Positions 34,821-47,016 of a stretch of DNA of 64,000 bases are shown here, one piece after another. Both the position numbers and the translations under genes were made by a program. Source of the stretch: Cephalotus follicularis (Eukaryota > Streptophyta > Magnoliopsida > Oxalidales > Cephalotaceae); assembly GCA_001972305.1 (NCBI GenBank), contig BDDD01001454.1:1-64000 (forward strand). Reading direction: 5' to 3'. The notes below the pieces were generated by a model, which was not told where the DNA came from, did no database searches, and was given only the letters and a program-made list of their open reading frames with translations. The number at the start of each line of letters is the position of its first letter. Positions within the stretch are counted from its first letter, which is position 1.

Positions 34821-35780
34821 TTGAGTATTGAGGAAATTTCTACTGTGAGTGAATTTCCGGATGTGTTTCCCACAGACTTAGAGTCATTGCCACTGAAGAA
34901 AAATATGGAGTTTGTTATCGATCTTACACCAGGTACAACTTCTATTCCCAAGGCACCTTACAGAATGGCTCCTATAGAGTTGAGAGAATTGAAGTTACAG
35001 TTACAAGACCTGATTGATAAGGGCTTTGTTCAACCCAGTGTTTCCCCGTGGGGTGCACCGGTATTATTTGTGAAGAAGAAGGATGGATCGATGAGACTTT
35101 TCATCGACTATCGGATGTTGAACAAGGCGATGATAAAGAACAAATATCCTCTTCCACATATTCAGGACTTGTTCGATCAGTTGGAAGGATCGAGGTGTTT
35201 TCAAAACTCTATTTGAGGTCGGGTTATCATTAGATGAGAGTTCGGGAAGGAGATATTGAGAATACTGCCTTCCGAACACGGTATGGCCATTACGAGTTTC
35301 TAGTGATACTGTTTGGTGTTACCAATGCACTGGCAGCATTCATGTCGTTGATGAAAAACGTATTCCGACCGTACCTGGATAGGTTTGTTGTGGTATTTAT
35401 TGACGACATATTAGTATATTCAAGGAATGAGGAGGAGCATGCGTGCCATCTAAGATTAGTGTTGCAGATTCTCATAGATCAGCAGTTATATGCCAAGTTC
35501 GGCAAGTGCAAATTTTAGCTTGATCAAGTGATCTTTCTTGCTCACATCTTATCTAGTGAGGGCTGGGCGGTGGATCCGTCGACGACTGATATTGTGCGGG
35601 AATGGCCACAACCGAGGATTGTGACAGAGGTACGTAGTTTCCTTGGATTTGCAGGATATTATTGGAGGTTCATTCAGGACTTTTCAAGGATAACCATGAC
35701 ATTGATGAAGTTGAGCCAGAAGAAGACTTTATTTGTCTTGGATGAGGATTGTGAAGCTAGCTTTCGGGAATTGAAGGATT
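34821..35780 (+). pseudogene. Reverse transcriptase of element D
   Basis: Linker [14 protein letters not shown], then [38 protein letters not shown], a Leu/Phe-changed IDYRMLN block, and [15 protein letters not shown] frameshift and a stop at about 35210 split it from [35 protein letters not shown] (active-site Asp pair kept) and FLGFAGYYWRFI. One more stop at 35517. Confidence 0.92.
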
Positions 35781-36349
35781 GATTGATTTCCGCTCCTATC
35801 TTGACATTACCTGATGGTAATGAGGATTTTGTAGTATACAGTGACGCTTCGGGTAAGGGATTGGGTTGCGTACTGATGCAACGTGGTAAATTGATTGCTT
35901 ATGCTTCGAGGAAGAGGAAGCCATATGAAGAAAATTAACCAACCCATGATCTTTAACTGGTTGTGATTGTGTCTGCCCTTCAGAAATGGAGGCATTATTG
36001 GTATTGAGAACAGTTTGAGATTTTTACCGATCATAAAGCTTTGAAGTATTTATTCTGCCATGATGAACTGAACATGAGGCAGCCGAGAAGGGTTGAGTTC
36101 TTCAATTATTATGATTATAGTATCCAGTACCATCCTAGAAAAGTGAATGTGGTCGCTGACGCCTTGAGTCGTAAAGCTATGATAGCTAGTACGATGGTAT
36201 CTCAGTGGAGGATGTTGGAGGATTTTCAGAGTTGGACACCGTTTGCACCATCACCGGGGATCATCGCTGCTAGTATTCGAGTGCAGCCAGTATTACTTGA
36301 CGAGATTAAGAATGCTCAGATGAGTGATCCCAAACTGCAGAAGATTTGA
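35781..36349 (+). pseudogene. RNase H of element D
   Basis: [20 protein letters not shown] keeps the first catalytic Asp. Stops follow at PTHDL and twice more, then [14 protein letters not shown] and [17 protein letters not shown]. Same order as in A and B. Confidence 0.88.
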
Positions 36350-36361
36350 GAGAATCTAGAT

Positions 36362-37714
36362 TTGGAGTCTGATTTTCAGATGCATTCAGACGATATACTG
36401 AGATTTCAGGGACGGGTATGCCTTCTGGATAATGATGGATTGAGGAGCAAGTTATGGTATGAGGCTCACAAATCTCAGTACAGTATACATCCTGGAAGCA
36501 CTAAAATGTATCAGGATATGAAGAGGAACTATTGGTTGTCCGGCATGAATCAGGATATTGCGGGATATGTTTCTAGGATGTTGACCTGCCAGAGAGTCAA
36601 GGCCGAACACCAGAGACCAGCAGGATTATTGCAGTCATTACCGATAGCAGAATGGAAATGGGAACACTTGACCATGGACTTTGTTTCGGGTTTTTCTCTG
36701 ACTCAAAATCGTCACAATGCAGTATGGTTTATCGTGGATAGACTCACAAAAGCAGCACACTTTCTGCCTACGCATGTCACCGATTCCCCAAGCAAGCTAG
36801 CTAGGCTGTATGTTAAGGAGATTGTGAGACTGCATGGTGTTTCTGTCAGTATCTATGTGATAGGGATTCGATCTTCACTTCTAACTTCTGGAAGATAGCC
36901 TTTGGGATGAGATTGAATCTCTGTACAAAATTTCACCCATTGACAGATGGGCAGTCAGAGCGTACCATCCAGACCTTGGAGGATATGCTCCGACCGTGTG
37001 TGATTGACTTTGCGGGTACTTGGGAAGATCATATTCCCTTGATAGAGTTTTCATACAACAACATTTATCACTTGAGCATTGGCATGGCTCCGTATGAAGC
37101 TCTGTATGGAAGGAAATGTAGGTCACCCAACTGTTGGGACGAGGTTGGAGAACAATCATTACTGGGATCGGATCTGGTTGAGGAGACCTCGGAAGAGGTT
37201 AAGGATATCAAGGAGAAATTACTGGCAGCTTAGAGTCAGCAGAAGAGCTATGTCGATAATGCGAAAAAGGCGACCTTTAACTTTCGATGTCGAAAGTCAT
37301 GTGTTTTTGAAGGTTTCCCCTTGGAAAGGCGTGCAAATATTCGAGGAAAAGGGCATGTTAGCTCCACGCTACATTGGTCCCTTTGAGATTCTGGAGAGAG
37401 TTGGGGAGGTAGCTTATCAGCTTGCCTTGCCTCCTACATTGTCGAACGTACATGATGTCTTCCATGTATCGATCCCACGAGGCGATATTCTAGATACATC
37501 ACATGTCTTTGATTATGACTCGATTACGATGCGGGATGATTCGTCTAGCAAAGAACTACCTGTGAGGATTCTGGATTGGAAGACGCAGGTATTGAGGAAC
37601 CGGGCCATTTCTATGGTGAAGGTTCAATGGCAGTTTCATCGTCCTGACGAGGCTACATGGGATCATGAGGATGATATCCATGAACGCTACCCGCATTGTT
37701 TTAGTGATGATTAA
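36362..37714 (+). pseudogene. Integrase with chromodomain, element D
   Basis: In the HHCC region the usual CLTC reads MLTC, so the first Cys is lost. Core: MDFVSGF, WFIVDRLTKAAHFLP; a frameshift near 36860 garbles the second Asp (SDRD) region. [16 protein letters not shown] has the Glu. Then [44 protein letters not shown]. The C-terminal chromodomain (VKVQWQFHRPDEATWDHEDD) ends with a stop at 37714, close to the polypurine tract. Confidence 0.92.
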
Positions 37715-37734
37715 AATTCAAGGACGAATTTCTT

Positions 37735-37749
37735 TGAAGGAGGGAGGAT
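37735..37749 (+). other. Polypurine tract of element D
   Basis: GAAGGAGGGAGGAT directly before the 3' LTR start TGTAATGCCC (37750). Confidence 0.87.
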
Positions 37750-38667
37750 TGTAATGCCCAGAATTTCCATCCACTGTATTTCACATTGTAATGGAAATAT
37801 GAATTAATAAAATGATGGATTTTTCAATTTGAGGTGTTGATTTTGAGGAGATGTTAAAGGATTGAATTAAATTAAAATGCTGAATATTTGGGCCAAAGCG
37901 TCGACGCCAAGGGAACGAAACATGTGTTTAAGTAAGAGCGCTTAAAGTGTCGACTTGAGAGCTAAGCGTCGACGCCAATGCGAACACTGACTTAAGTTTC
38001 GATGCCCACGAGTTAACCGTCGATGCTTAAGTCGAATATTATACACGTTAAAACAACTGACATGAAACGTGTTGAGGAGTAGGTACCCATGCACCTTCAC
38101 ATGCCAAGAATTACATGATGTGCATGAACCCTGATTCCCTGACCTTCCATGATTGAAATGGAAGAGAGATTACGCCAGGAGTGTGCATGCAACTGCAACT
38201 GAAGGAAGAGGGAGCCACCTGCTGCGCCATGCAACCAAGTGGGGAGAAAGAGGCACATGGCCATACATGCAATTCAGAAAGAGACAAGGAATGGAACCTC
38301 CATAAACATCTCTCATCTCTCTCACCCTGGATATGGAAAAAGAAAATAAAAAGAAAACTGAAATGATTGAGAGGAAACGCAGTGAGAAAAACCAGAGTGA
38401 AAAGGGAGGAGATAGAGAGAGGTTGGACCAAGCTTGGAGCTTGGAGTTAACTTGGATTGGAGCTGCTGTGGCCGAACCTGGAGCTCAAAATTATGGGACA
38501 GAAAGCTTAAAGAGGTGGACATTCGGTTCCTAACTTGGAATCAAAGTTAGGGGATTTATGCTTTCAAATTTGAGTTCAAAGTTAGGGTATGGCCATTAAT
38601 GAAATACATGGATTGCATGATTGTTTCGGATTGATTGGACTATGCGATTGATGCCATAATAACACTG
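37750..38667 (+). repeat. 3' LTR of element D, piece 1
   Basis: Aligns with 30348-31300 of the 5' LTR and stops at the CACTG target site of element I. Confidence 0.92.
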
Positions 38668-38815
38668 TGTCACACCCTAATTTCCAGAAACGACATATAA
38701 GTGGTAGCAATTAACATAACTATCTGGTTTATCCATTTTACGATAAATTTAAACCTTTTTTTTTAAACAGATATAACAATTGCGGAAGCCTTCAGTAATA
38801 AGCCGAACTAACAAC

Positions 38816-38843
38816 GTAACACGCATCCCATACTACGTGTTAC
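38816..38843 (-). other. Conserved LTR hairpin B, copy in I 3' LTR
   Basis: Read on the minus strand, GTAACACG and CGTGTTAC form an 8-bp perfect stem around TAGTATGGGATG. It lies 148 nt from the LTR 3' end. The same in the 5' LTR at 43237-43264. Confidence 0.82.
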
Positions 38844-39280
38844 AACAAAACAACATCATTGTTAATTTCTCACAAACGGATCGTGAATTAACCTTCATTT
38901 TGACCATAAATATCTCCCATAGAGAAGTTAACATATATAAATCAAATACGCAAACATTGTTCCAAACCCGTAATACAAATTATCCAATTTGAACAAGTAC
39001 AAGATATCATACTCCAACATGGGTAGGATTGTCATAACACAAAAATTAGCTTAAGTAACCTTCAAATAGCAGCTCCCAAAATAGCCTTAACTGCACCTGT
39101 CTGATTGCCTCTGTCAATCTGAAATAGTAGGGGGTAGCCTTTGTCCTCACTCGGCTAAGTATAAATAATTTTTGTGATTTATAGTCACAAAGAGAAACCC
39201 TAACTACTTTACACACGGTGATTAGTAGCAACAAATGTGAAACCCCCAGTTACCTTACACACTATGATTAGTAACCTAAG

Positions 39281-39598
39281 GAATTTCCATCACAATCCAT
39301 TTCAAGTAAATTATTATGTATAAAGTACTTGACAATATTACATTTATTCAAAATGTATAACTAGTCTCTTTGCACAGCATTTAATCCTTCGAAAATACTT
39401 TTTTTCGTAAACATAATTCCAATCGTTTGAAATCATTTGGATTTTCCATCACAATCCATTTTCAAGTAAATTATTATGCATAAAGTACTTGACAATATTA
39501 AATTTATTCAAAATGTATAACTAGTCTTTTTGCACAACATTTAATCCTTCGAAAATACTTATTTTCGTAAACATAATTTCAATCGTTTGAAATCATTT
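39281..39598 (-). repeat. ~159-bp tandem duplication in I LTR
   Basis: Two units (39281-39439, 39440-39598) share TTCCATCACAATCCATTT, AAAGTACTTGACAATATTA, GTATAACTAGTCT and TTCGTAAACATAAT. The 5' LTR has the same pair at 44005-44324, so the duplication predates insertion. Confidence 0.85.
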
Positions 39599-39822
39599 TT
39601 TTTTTACAATCCTTTTTGGAAAATATATATTTCCACACAACATCATATACACATTTCTCAAATCAAATATATTTAAGAAATCATGCGGTATCACAACAAT
39701 TCAATTCACAGTAGTATGCAATGCAACCATATGCTCAAACATACCTAAAGTCATTTCTAGAATCGTTCCGGATTCAACGAGTCCAAATTGGGTCAAACCA
39801 TTCGAACCAGGAGGAAAGGCGT

Positions 39823-40352
39823 CGATGCCTTTCCTCAACGCGTCGATGCTTATTGCCCAAAAGCTTCGAGGTTCATTTCAAATGTTAGTTCTTGTAACAG
39901 TACGAAACGCGTCGACGTTTTTCTGTAGACGTCGATGCCTACAAGCCAAAACCCATGGACGTCGATGTTCATCATAACGCGTCGACGCTTAAGGTGGGAA
40001 CCTTAACACGACCTCGCGTTATGTGCAAGACCTAATGCACAGCAACCAAAGACGTCGATGTTTAACTGGTAGAAAGAGGTATCACCTTGTCCAATCTCCA
40101 TTCCAAGGAAGAATTCATCCTCCATCCACGCATGCAATTTCAAACGCATTACTTGCAGCGTAACACGCACAACAGGTCATTCATATGTATAGCCAGATCA
40201 TCGACCCATCAGCAATCCATAAAGTGCAAAACTAACCATTGCAGTCCGCAAATGTTTGAAATAGACATCGACGCTTAACTAAGACGTCGACCTCTATTGC
40301 CTCATCGCATAAAGACATCGATGCCTACCCCAAGGGCATCGACGTTTAAGAG
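39823..40352. repeat. Palindromic word clusters, I 3' LTR (upstream group)
   Basis: Two groups (39823-40060, 40262-40352) with a perfect GCGTCGACGC at 39979-39988 and variants GGCGTCGATGCC, ACGCGTCGACGTT, AGACGTCGATGCC, AGACATCGACGC and GGCATCGACG. In the 5' LTR the counterparts are 44540-44800 and 44990-45075; there the first word is the 18-bp perfect palindrome AAAGGCGTCGACGCCTTT (44540-44557). Confidence 0.85.
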
Positions 40353-41104
40353 TCCAGAACACTGTCTCTTCCATACAACACCCAAATAGGAACATAAAAT
40401 CCAATTATACATGCAATCTAACATGGGATTCACATAGAAATCAACATGCATGTATAGTCCACACAACCAGGTGTTCATATTTTCAACCAAACATCCAAAT
40501 CAACTCCAAACAGGCATGCAATTCATGCATTTTATTCATGGAAAAACATTAGCTTTGAACTCAAATGTGTACATATACTTCCCCTACCTCTGGTTTCAAG
40601 TTAGAAACCTTGTAAGTCCACCTCTTTGTGTTCCAAGAATTGATCACAGCAGCTTCAAGGTTGTTCCTTTGCTGCAAGCTACCAGCTCCGAGTTCCCCAA
40701 GCTCCACTGGTTTAACAATGGTGGTTCTCCCTTTCTGTCACTTACTGGCTCCTTTCTTTTCTTTCACCCCCTTAGACGTTTCTAGCCGAATCAGTGGGGA
40801 AGGGAGGAGCATTTATGTTATGTCGCTCTCTCTTTCCTTCTACAGTAAAGAACACTCCCGTGTCCTCTCCCTCTTCCCCATTCAATTTCTGCATTCTCAC
40901 TTTTGATTCCTCCTCATTTCCTTTTGCAGGTTGCATGCATACTAACATTTGTCACACTCTTCTTCCTTCTTCATTCATGCAGGTCAGGAGGCTATTATGC
41001 ATGCCCAACAAGTCCCACTTCTTGTCCCAAGATTCCTACAAAAGGTCCTAAACTGTCTCCCTTTGCACGTTACTCTGTTAGCAGAATAACGTGTCCGATA
41101 TTCT

Positions 41105-41262
41105 TTTCAAAAACGTCGACGTCTTCTTTAGACGTCGATGTCTTTTCCTCTTTCATACAAGGGTGTCGATGCCTTCTTCTGTGTCGACGTGCGTGTGCAT
41201 GCATTTACATGCGCCCGTTGTTCCCATAGGCGTCGACGTCTTTACAAAGACATCGATGCGTT
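41105..41262. repeat. Palindromic word cluster, I 3' LTR (outer group)
   Basis: AACGTCGACGTC, AGACGTCGATGTCTTT, GTGTCGATGCC, TGTCGACGTG and GGCGTCGACGTCTTT followed by AAAGACATCGATGC. Matches 45837-45985 of the 5' LTR. It lies within 360 bp of the LTR start on the minus strand, that is upstream of any expected promoter. Confidence 0.8.
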
Positions 41263-41464
41263 TAGCCCAAAACTGCACCGTTTTGCCTCTAATTGCATCA
41301 TTTAGAATTTCTTTATCATTCCAATCATTCCCCCTTCTAAAATCTAACCTTTTAAGTTTGGAAAGTATCATCAAAGTCGGGAAATCCGACATTCTTAGTA
41401 ATTTCATAGAAAAGATTTCAACTAAATTGAAATATCACATCATGCGAAAATCCCTGGCGTTACA

Positions 41465-41478
41465 ATCCACCCTCCTTC
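41465..41478 (-). other. Polypurine tract of element I
   Basis: On the minus strand GAAGGAGGGTGGAT precedes the LTR start TGTAACGCC and resembles D's tract. Confidence 0.85.
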
Positions 41479-41835
41479 AAAGAAATTCGTCCTCGAATTT
41501 CCTTAATATGCTCTGGATGATTAAGGGTATCAATCCTTAGTCATCTCATAACCTTTCTTTCAGCTTCGTGCTACAAGAAACCCCTTCTTAACGATCTTGA
41601 CTCCTCTCGAAGTCTCATTCACGAGATTGGACCTAAGCGATGGTCGTTCATTCTCTCGATCGCTCGAACAACTGCACGATCTTTCATTAGACTGTTGTGT
41701 CAACGTTCATTTATCCTTGCACCTACTAGTTTAGCCTCCGAAGGTTCTAGCTTAACACACATTAACGTTTACTCGATCACAACTTTAGATCGTCCAGTAA
41801 TCAAGAGCAATTTCACTATATGATAAAACAATGTA

Positions 41836-42975
41836 TCATAGAAAGTAAAGTGTACGCTGTGAAGGTCCAGCCGTAGCACCACCATCACCTTTAGGTCCAG
41901 TGGGCACTGTCACTTGACTATTCGGACAATCCCTCCGAAAATGGTCGGATGCTCCGCACTTCATGCATAACAAATTTTTCAACCAACAATCTTCTAGTTG
42001 ATGGCTTTTATGGCCACAATGAGAACAATCTTCAAATCCAGCATCGCTCTCCTAACTAGGAGTACCCTGTGAAGCAGTCTGATGCGATCTGTTCTTCGAT
42101 GATTTTGTCGGAGAACCGTTGTTTTGCCACTTCAATGATGCTGGCCTAGATTGCGAGGAAGTTTGGTTGCTCTGCTGTGTACAAGCTCTCTCAGTGCGGT
42201 CTTCACTTGCTATGCTCTCCAGTAATCTTGCTTCTAGGGCAACCTCTACAAAAGTTCCCAACTCCATTGCTCTAATCCTTGACCGAAGGTCCGGTCGCAG
42301 ACCCCACAGGAACCTCCGAATTTTCTTTTCCTTATCCGCCACCAGATAGGCGGAGTGTCTGGCAAGCTCCATAAACTTGGCCTGGTATTCAGCCACGGTC
42401 ATCTCTCCTTGTCTCAGCTCCAGAAGTTCTGTCTCTCTTCGTTCTTGCTCGATACGCGAAACATAGGTATCAAGAAATTCCCTCTGGAATCTCTCCCATG
42501 TACTATCGAGTCCGGTTGACTCCCACTTTGCCCTGACCATCTCCCACCAGTGGATGGCCTCGCCCCATAACTGGTAGACAGCAAATTTCAGCTTCTGCTT
42601 TTCGGTACAATCCATAACTTCGAAGAGCTTCTCCAGATCTTGTAACCATCTTTCCGCAATGGTGACATCGAGTTCCCCTCGGAAACTGGGTCAATTTTGC
42701 CGCCTAAACCTCTCAAGGTCCTTTCCGAACTGATTACCGCCCTCTCCTGGGCTGTGGTCCGGAGTTCTATGTCATGGCCGAACTTGCGCGTAGTATTGGC
42801 GCATCTCCTCCGCATTAGCCATATTAAAGGCCACTTGCTGCTGAAAGTAATCCGCAATGCGGACCAACGGATCTCTCTCATCATGGGGAACATTTATCCC
42901 TTGCGGGACATTCGCCGCCTCGGGGGCATTGACCTCAATGGCTCTAGCTCTCGCACGTGTTCTCCTTCTGTCCAT
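41836..42975 (-). pseudogene. Gag of element I (only protein of the element)
   Basis: The start at 42975 gives MDRRRTRARARAIEVNAPEA, close to D's gag. The gag core at 42615-42250 includes WWEMVRAKWESTG, ERFQREFLDTYV, RQGEMTVAEYQAKFMELARH and RPDLRSRIRAM. Two complete CCHC knuckles follow, CSHCGHKSHQLEDC and CMKCGASDHFRRDC, then a Gly/Pro-rich tail to a stop at 41836. First and last parts are in one phase over 380 codons, but the middle (about 42620-42770) is shifted and one TAG lies near 42052, so it is just broken. Capsid and nucleocapsid roles are inferred from the family. Confidence 0.9.
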
Positions 42976-43068
42976 TTGTTCCTATATGGAAAAGATGTCA
43001 TTAGTAGTCATCTAAGGGAAACAAAACGTTAATTACCAAGGAACTTATACAAGCTAAGCATATAATGG

Positions 43069-43086
43069 ATATATGCTCTAATACCA
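43069..43086 (-). other. Primer binding site of element I
   Basis: On the minus strand TGGTATTAGAGCATATAT, four bases after the 5' LTR end; one base differs from the D site. Confidence 0.8.
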
Positions 43087-43236
43087 TCTTGTCGCACCCC
43101 GTTTTCCAGAAACGACATATAAGTGGTAGCAATTAACATAACTATCTGGCTTATCCATTTTACGATAAATTTAAACCTTTTTTTTAAACAGATATAACAA
43201 TTGCGGAAGCCTTCAATAATAAGCCGAACTAACAAC

Positions 43237-43264
43237 GTAACACGCATCCCATACTACGTGTTAC
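43237..43264 (-). other. Conserved LTR hairpin B, copy in I 5' LTR
   Basis: GTAACACG/CGTGTTAC stem with loop TAGTATGGGATG on the minus strand, 147 nt from the LTR 3' end. In the 5' LTR this would be part of the transcript leader. Confidence 0.82.
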
Positions 43265-43555
43265 AACAAAACAACATCATTGTTAATTGCTCACAAACGG
43301 AGCGTGAATTAACCTTCATTTTGACCATAAATATCTCCCGTAGAGAAGTTCACATATATAAATCAAATACCCAAACATTGTTCGAAACCCATAATACAAA
43401 TTATCCAATTTGAACAAGTACAAGATATCATCCTCCAACATGGGTAGGATTGTCATGACACAAAAATTAGCTTAAGTAACCTTCAAATAGCAGGTCCCGA
43501 AATAGCCTTAATTGCACTTGTCCGATTGCCTCTGTCAATCTGAAATAGTAGGGGG

Positions 43556-43580
43556 TTAGCCTTTGTCCTCACTCGGCTAA
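43556..43580 (-). other. Conserved LTR hairpin A, copy in I 5' LTR
   Basis: On the minus strand TTAGCC and GGCTAA pair around GAGTGAGGACAAA, followed by CCCCCTACTATTTCAGA, as in D. Confidence 0.75.
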
Positions 43581-46189
43581 GTATAAATACATTTTGGGAT
43601 CAAGTAATGAATGACATGAAATGAATGCATTCATGATGCAATATATAAATAACACAGGATATACATGAATATATATATATATTCACAATACTTAGCGGTT
43701 CACGGACAATCCGATGGCTACAACAAGACAAACCATTTTTCTTAGGTCACTAAGGACCCATCAAGCACAAACCAGATGGATGCGTACACACTGTGATTAG
43801 CAGCCGGTCACATTACACACATGTGATTGGTGACCCAATTACATTACACACAGTGATTAGTAATCATTTATAAGGGACTCTCAACTATTTACACACCATG
43901 ATTTATAGTCACAAAGAGAAACCCTAACTACTTTACACACGGTGATTAGTAGCAACAAATGTGAAACCCCCAGTTACCTTACACACTATGATTAGTAACC
44001 TAAGGAATTTCCATCACAATCCATTTCAAGTAAATTATTATGTATAAAGTACTTGACAATATTACATTTATTCAAAATGTATAACTAGTCTCTTTGCACA
44101 GCATTTAATCCTTCGAAAATACTTTTTTTTCGTAAACATAATTCCAATCGTTTGAAATCATTTGGATTTTCCATCACAATCCATTTTCAAGTAAATTATT
44201 ATGCATAAAGTACTTGACAATATTAAATTTATTCAAAATGTATAACTAGTCTTTTTGCACAACATTTAATCCTTCGAAAATACTTATTTTCGTAAACATA
44301 ATTTCAATCGTTTGAAATCATTTGTTTTTACAATCCTTTTTGGAAAATATATATTTCCACAAAACATCATATGCACATTTCTCAAATCAAATATCATTTA
44401 AGAAATCAAGAGGTATCACAACAATTCAATTCACAGTAGTATGCAATGCAACCATATGCTCAAACATACCTAAAGTCATTTCTAGAATCGTTCCGGATTC
44501 AACGGGTCCAAATTGGGTCAAACCATTAGAACCAGGAGGAAAGGCGTCGACGCCTTTCCTCAACGCGTTGATGCTTATTGCCCAAAAGCGTCGAGGTTCA
44601 TTTCAAATGGCAGTGCTTGTAACAGTACAAAACGCGTCGACATTTTTCTGTAGGCGTCGATGCCTACAAGCCAAAACCCTTGGACGTCGATGTTCATCAT
44701 AACGCGTCGACGCTCAAGGTGGGAACCTTAACACGTCGTCGCGTTATGTGCAAGACCTAATGCATAGCAACCAAAGACGTCGATGTTTAAGTGGTACAAG
44801 GAGGTATCACCTCGTCCAATCTCCATTCCAAGGAAGAATTCATCCTCCATCCACGCATGCAATTTCAAATGCATTAGTTGCGGCGTAACACGCACAACAG
44901 GTCATTCATATGTATAGCCAGATAATCGACCCATCAGCAGTCCATAAAGTTCAAAAGTAAACAATGCAGTATGCAAATGTTTGAAATAGATATCGACGCT
45001 TAACTAAGACGTCGACCTCTATTGCCTCATCGCATAAAGACATCGATGCTTACCCCAAGAGCATCGACGTTTAAGAGTCCAGAACACTGTCTCTTCCATA
45101 CAACACCCAAACAGGAACATAAAATCCAATTATACATGAAATCTAACATGGGATTCACATAGAAATCAACATGCATGTTTAGTCCACACAACCAAGTGTT
45201 CATATTATAACCCAAACATCCAAATCAACTCCAAACAGACATGCAATTCATGCATTTTATTCATGGCAAAACATTAGCTTTGAACTCAAATGTGTACATA
45301 TACTTCCCCTACCTCTGGTTTCAAGTTAGAAACCTTGTAAGTCCACCTCTTTGTGTTCCAAGAATTGATCACAGCAGCTTCAAGGTTGTCCCATTGCTGC
45401 AAGCTACCAGCTCCGAGTTCCCCAAGCTCCACTGGTTTAACAATGGTGGTTCTCCCTTTCTCTCACTTACTGGCTCCTTTCTTTTCTTTTCCCCCCTTAG
45501 ACGTTTCTAGCCGAATCAGTGGGGAAGGGAGGAGCATTTATGTTATGTCACTCTCTCTTTCCTTCTACAGTAAAGAACACTCCCGTGTCCTCTCCCTCTT
45601 CCCCATTCAATTTCTGCATTCTCACTTTTGTTTCCTTCTCATTTCCTTTTGCAGGTTGCATGCATACTAACATTTGTCACACTCTTCTTCCTTCTTCATT
45701 CATGCAGGTCAGAAGGCTATTATGCATGCCCAACAAATCCCACTTCATATCCAAAGATTCCTACAAAAGGTCCTAAACTGTCTCCCTTTGCACGTTACTC
45801 TGTAAGCAGAATAACATGTCCGATATTCTTTTCAAAAACGTCGACGTCTTCTTTAGACGTCGATGTCTTTTCCTATTTCGTACAAGGGTGTCGATGCCTT
45901 CTTCTGTGTCGACGTCCATGTGCATGCATTTACATGCACCCGTTGTTCCCATAGGCGTCGACGTCTTTACAAAGACATCGATGCGTTTAGCCCAAAACTG
46001 CACCGTTTTGCCTCTAATTGCATCATTTAGAATTTCTTTATCATTCCAATCATTCCCCCTTCTAAAATCTAACCTTTTAAGTTTGGAAAGCATTATCAAA
46101 GTCGGGAAATCCGACATTCTTATTAATTTCATAAAAAAGAGTTCAACAAAGTTGAAATATCACATCATGCAAAAATCTCGGGCGTTACA

Positions 46190-46641
46190 CACTTATATGT
46201 AAACTGACCATGCATGTCGTATTCTATGTGAATATTGAACTTGACTGCAAGTTCTATTGATTGAATTGCCCTAGTTTTGAGTTGAGACGAAGAACACAAT
46301 GTTCTAGGTTGCATAACATTCGACGCTCACGATGGAAGCGTCGACGATTTGGCGTGTTGTATTAATAATGCATACTGGTTTTCACTATTAACGTCGACAC
46401 CTAAGGAAAGCGTCGACACCCTGGTTCTAAAATGTGAAGGATTGGGTGCGAAGATGTCGATGCTTGAGGTTCCGACCTCAAAGCGTCGATACCAGAGGCA
46501 ACTGGTGAGGCTTAGATTACTGATTAAAGCGCTGACGCTATGGAATTGAGCATTGATGCTTAGAGGAAATAAGCATCGACGCCTACAGGTTAAACTTCGA
46601 TGCTCATGCTACTGGTTTGGACAAATGCGCTTAGATGACGT
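46190..46641 (+). repeat. 3' LTR of element D, piece 2
   Basis: Resumes after element I and aligns with 31300-31745 of the 5' LTR, through the second palindromic word cluster (46319-46635). It ends in target site GACGT (46637-46641) of solo LTR J. Confidence 0.92.
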
Positions 46642-47016
46642 TGTAACACCCCGCCCCCGCAGGGTGGACATGTGGCATTATACTAAATCCAATACACATA
46701 CGATGGTTGGGACTAGCAATATAAAAATGCAGAAAAACTTAAAACTTTACAATACATATCATGTGGAAAAAAAATACACTAATCCATCCATACGGTGCAA
46801 TACAGTACCAATCTTTTACAAAACAATACCGGTCACGTCATGTCAATGCAATACAATACATCTCAATCTTTCGCTACAACGTCTCACTACCAGATCCGCG
46901 GTACCCAAGCAGTCGTGCGATCCAAACGAGTCATCAGCCCTTTTATCCGCTGCTACCTGCTGCCCTACCTATGTCGCACACAAAAGTACAACACAACCCC
47001 ACCCTGAAGGATGGGG

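Larger units (their letters stand above)
38668..41464 (-). repeat. 3' LTR of element I
   Basis: Minus-strand start TGTAACGCC after the polypurine tract; end GGGTGTGACA. It lacks about 330 bp found at 43590-43915 of the other LTR. Reading frames on both strands at 40450-41540 recur in the other LTR (45241-46202) and belong to LTR sequence, not genes. Contains hairpin B (38816-38843) and a damaged hairpin A near 39131-39157. Confidence 0.92.
38668..46189 (-). mobile_element. Non-autonomous gag-only gypsy element I, nested in D's 3' LTR
   Basis: Flanked by CACTG (38663-38667) and CACTT (46190-46194), a TSD with one change. Two long LTRs (43090-46189 as 5', 38668-41464 as 3', on the minus strand) enclose only 1.6 kb with primer binding site, gag and polypurine tract. 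No protease, RT, RNase H or integrase sequence is present. The LTRs are closely similar apart from one deletion of about 330 bp in the low copy (at 39167), so it is among the younger insertions. The architecture matches what is called a terminal-repeat gag (TR-GAG) element, which depends on a relative for reverse transcription and integration. Confidence 0.9.
43090..46189 (-). repeat. 5' LTR of element I
   Basis: 3100 bp; matches 38668-41464 with the extra 43590-43915 block. That block holds six or seven TTACACAC..TGATTAGTA units spaced 30-45 bp. Hairpin A is intact at 43556-43580 and hairpin B at 43237-43264. Confidence 0.92.

Noticed and set aside
40450-41540. Several overlapping frames, repeated at 45241-46202, as a duplicated gene pair
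   Set aside because: They are the two LTRs of element I; frames overlap in different phases and differ between copies without protein-level conservation.
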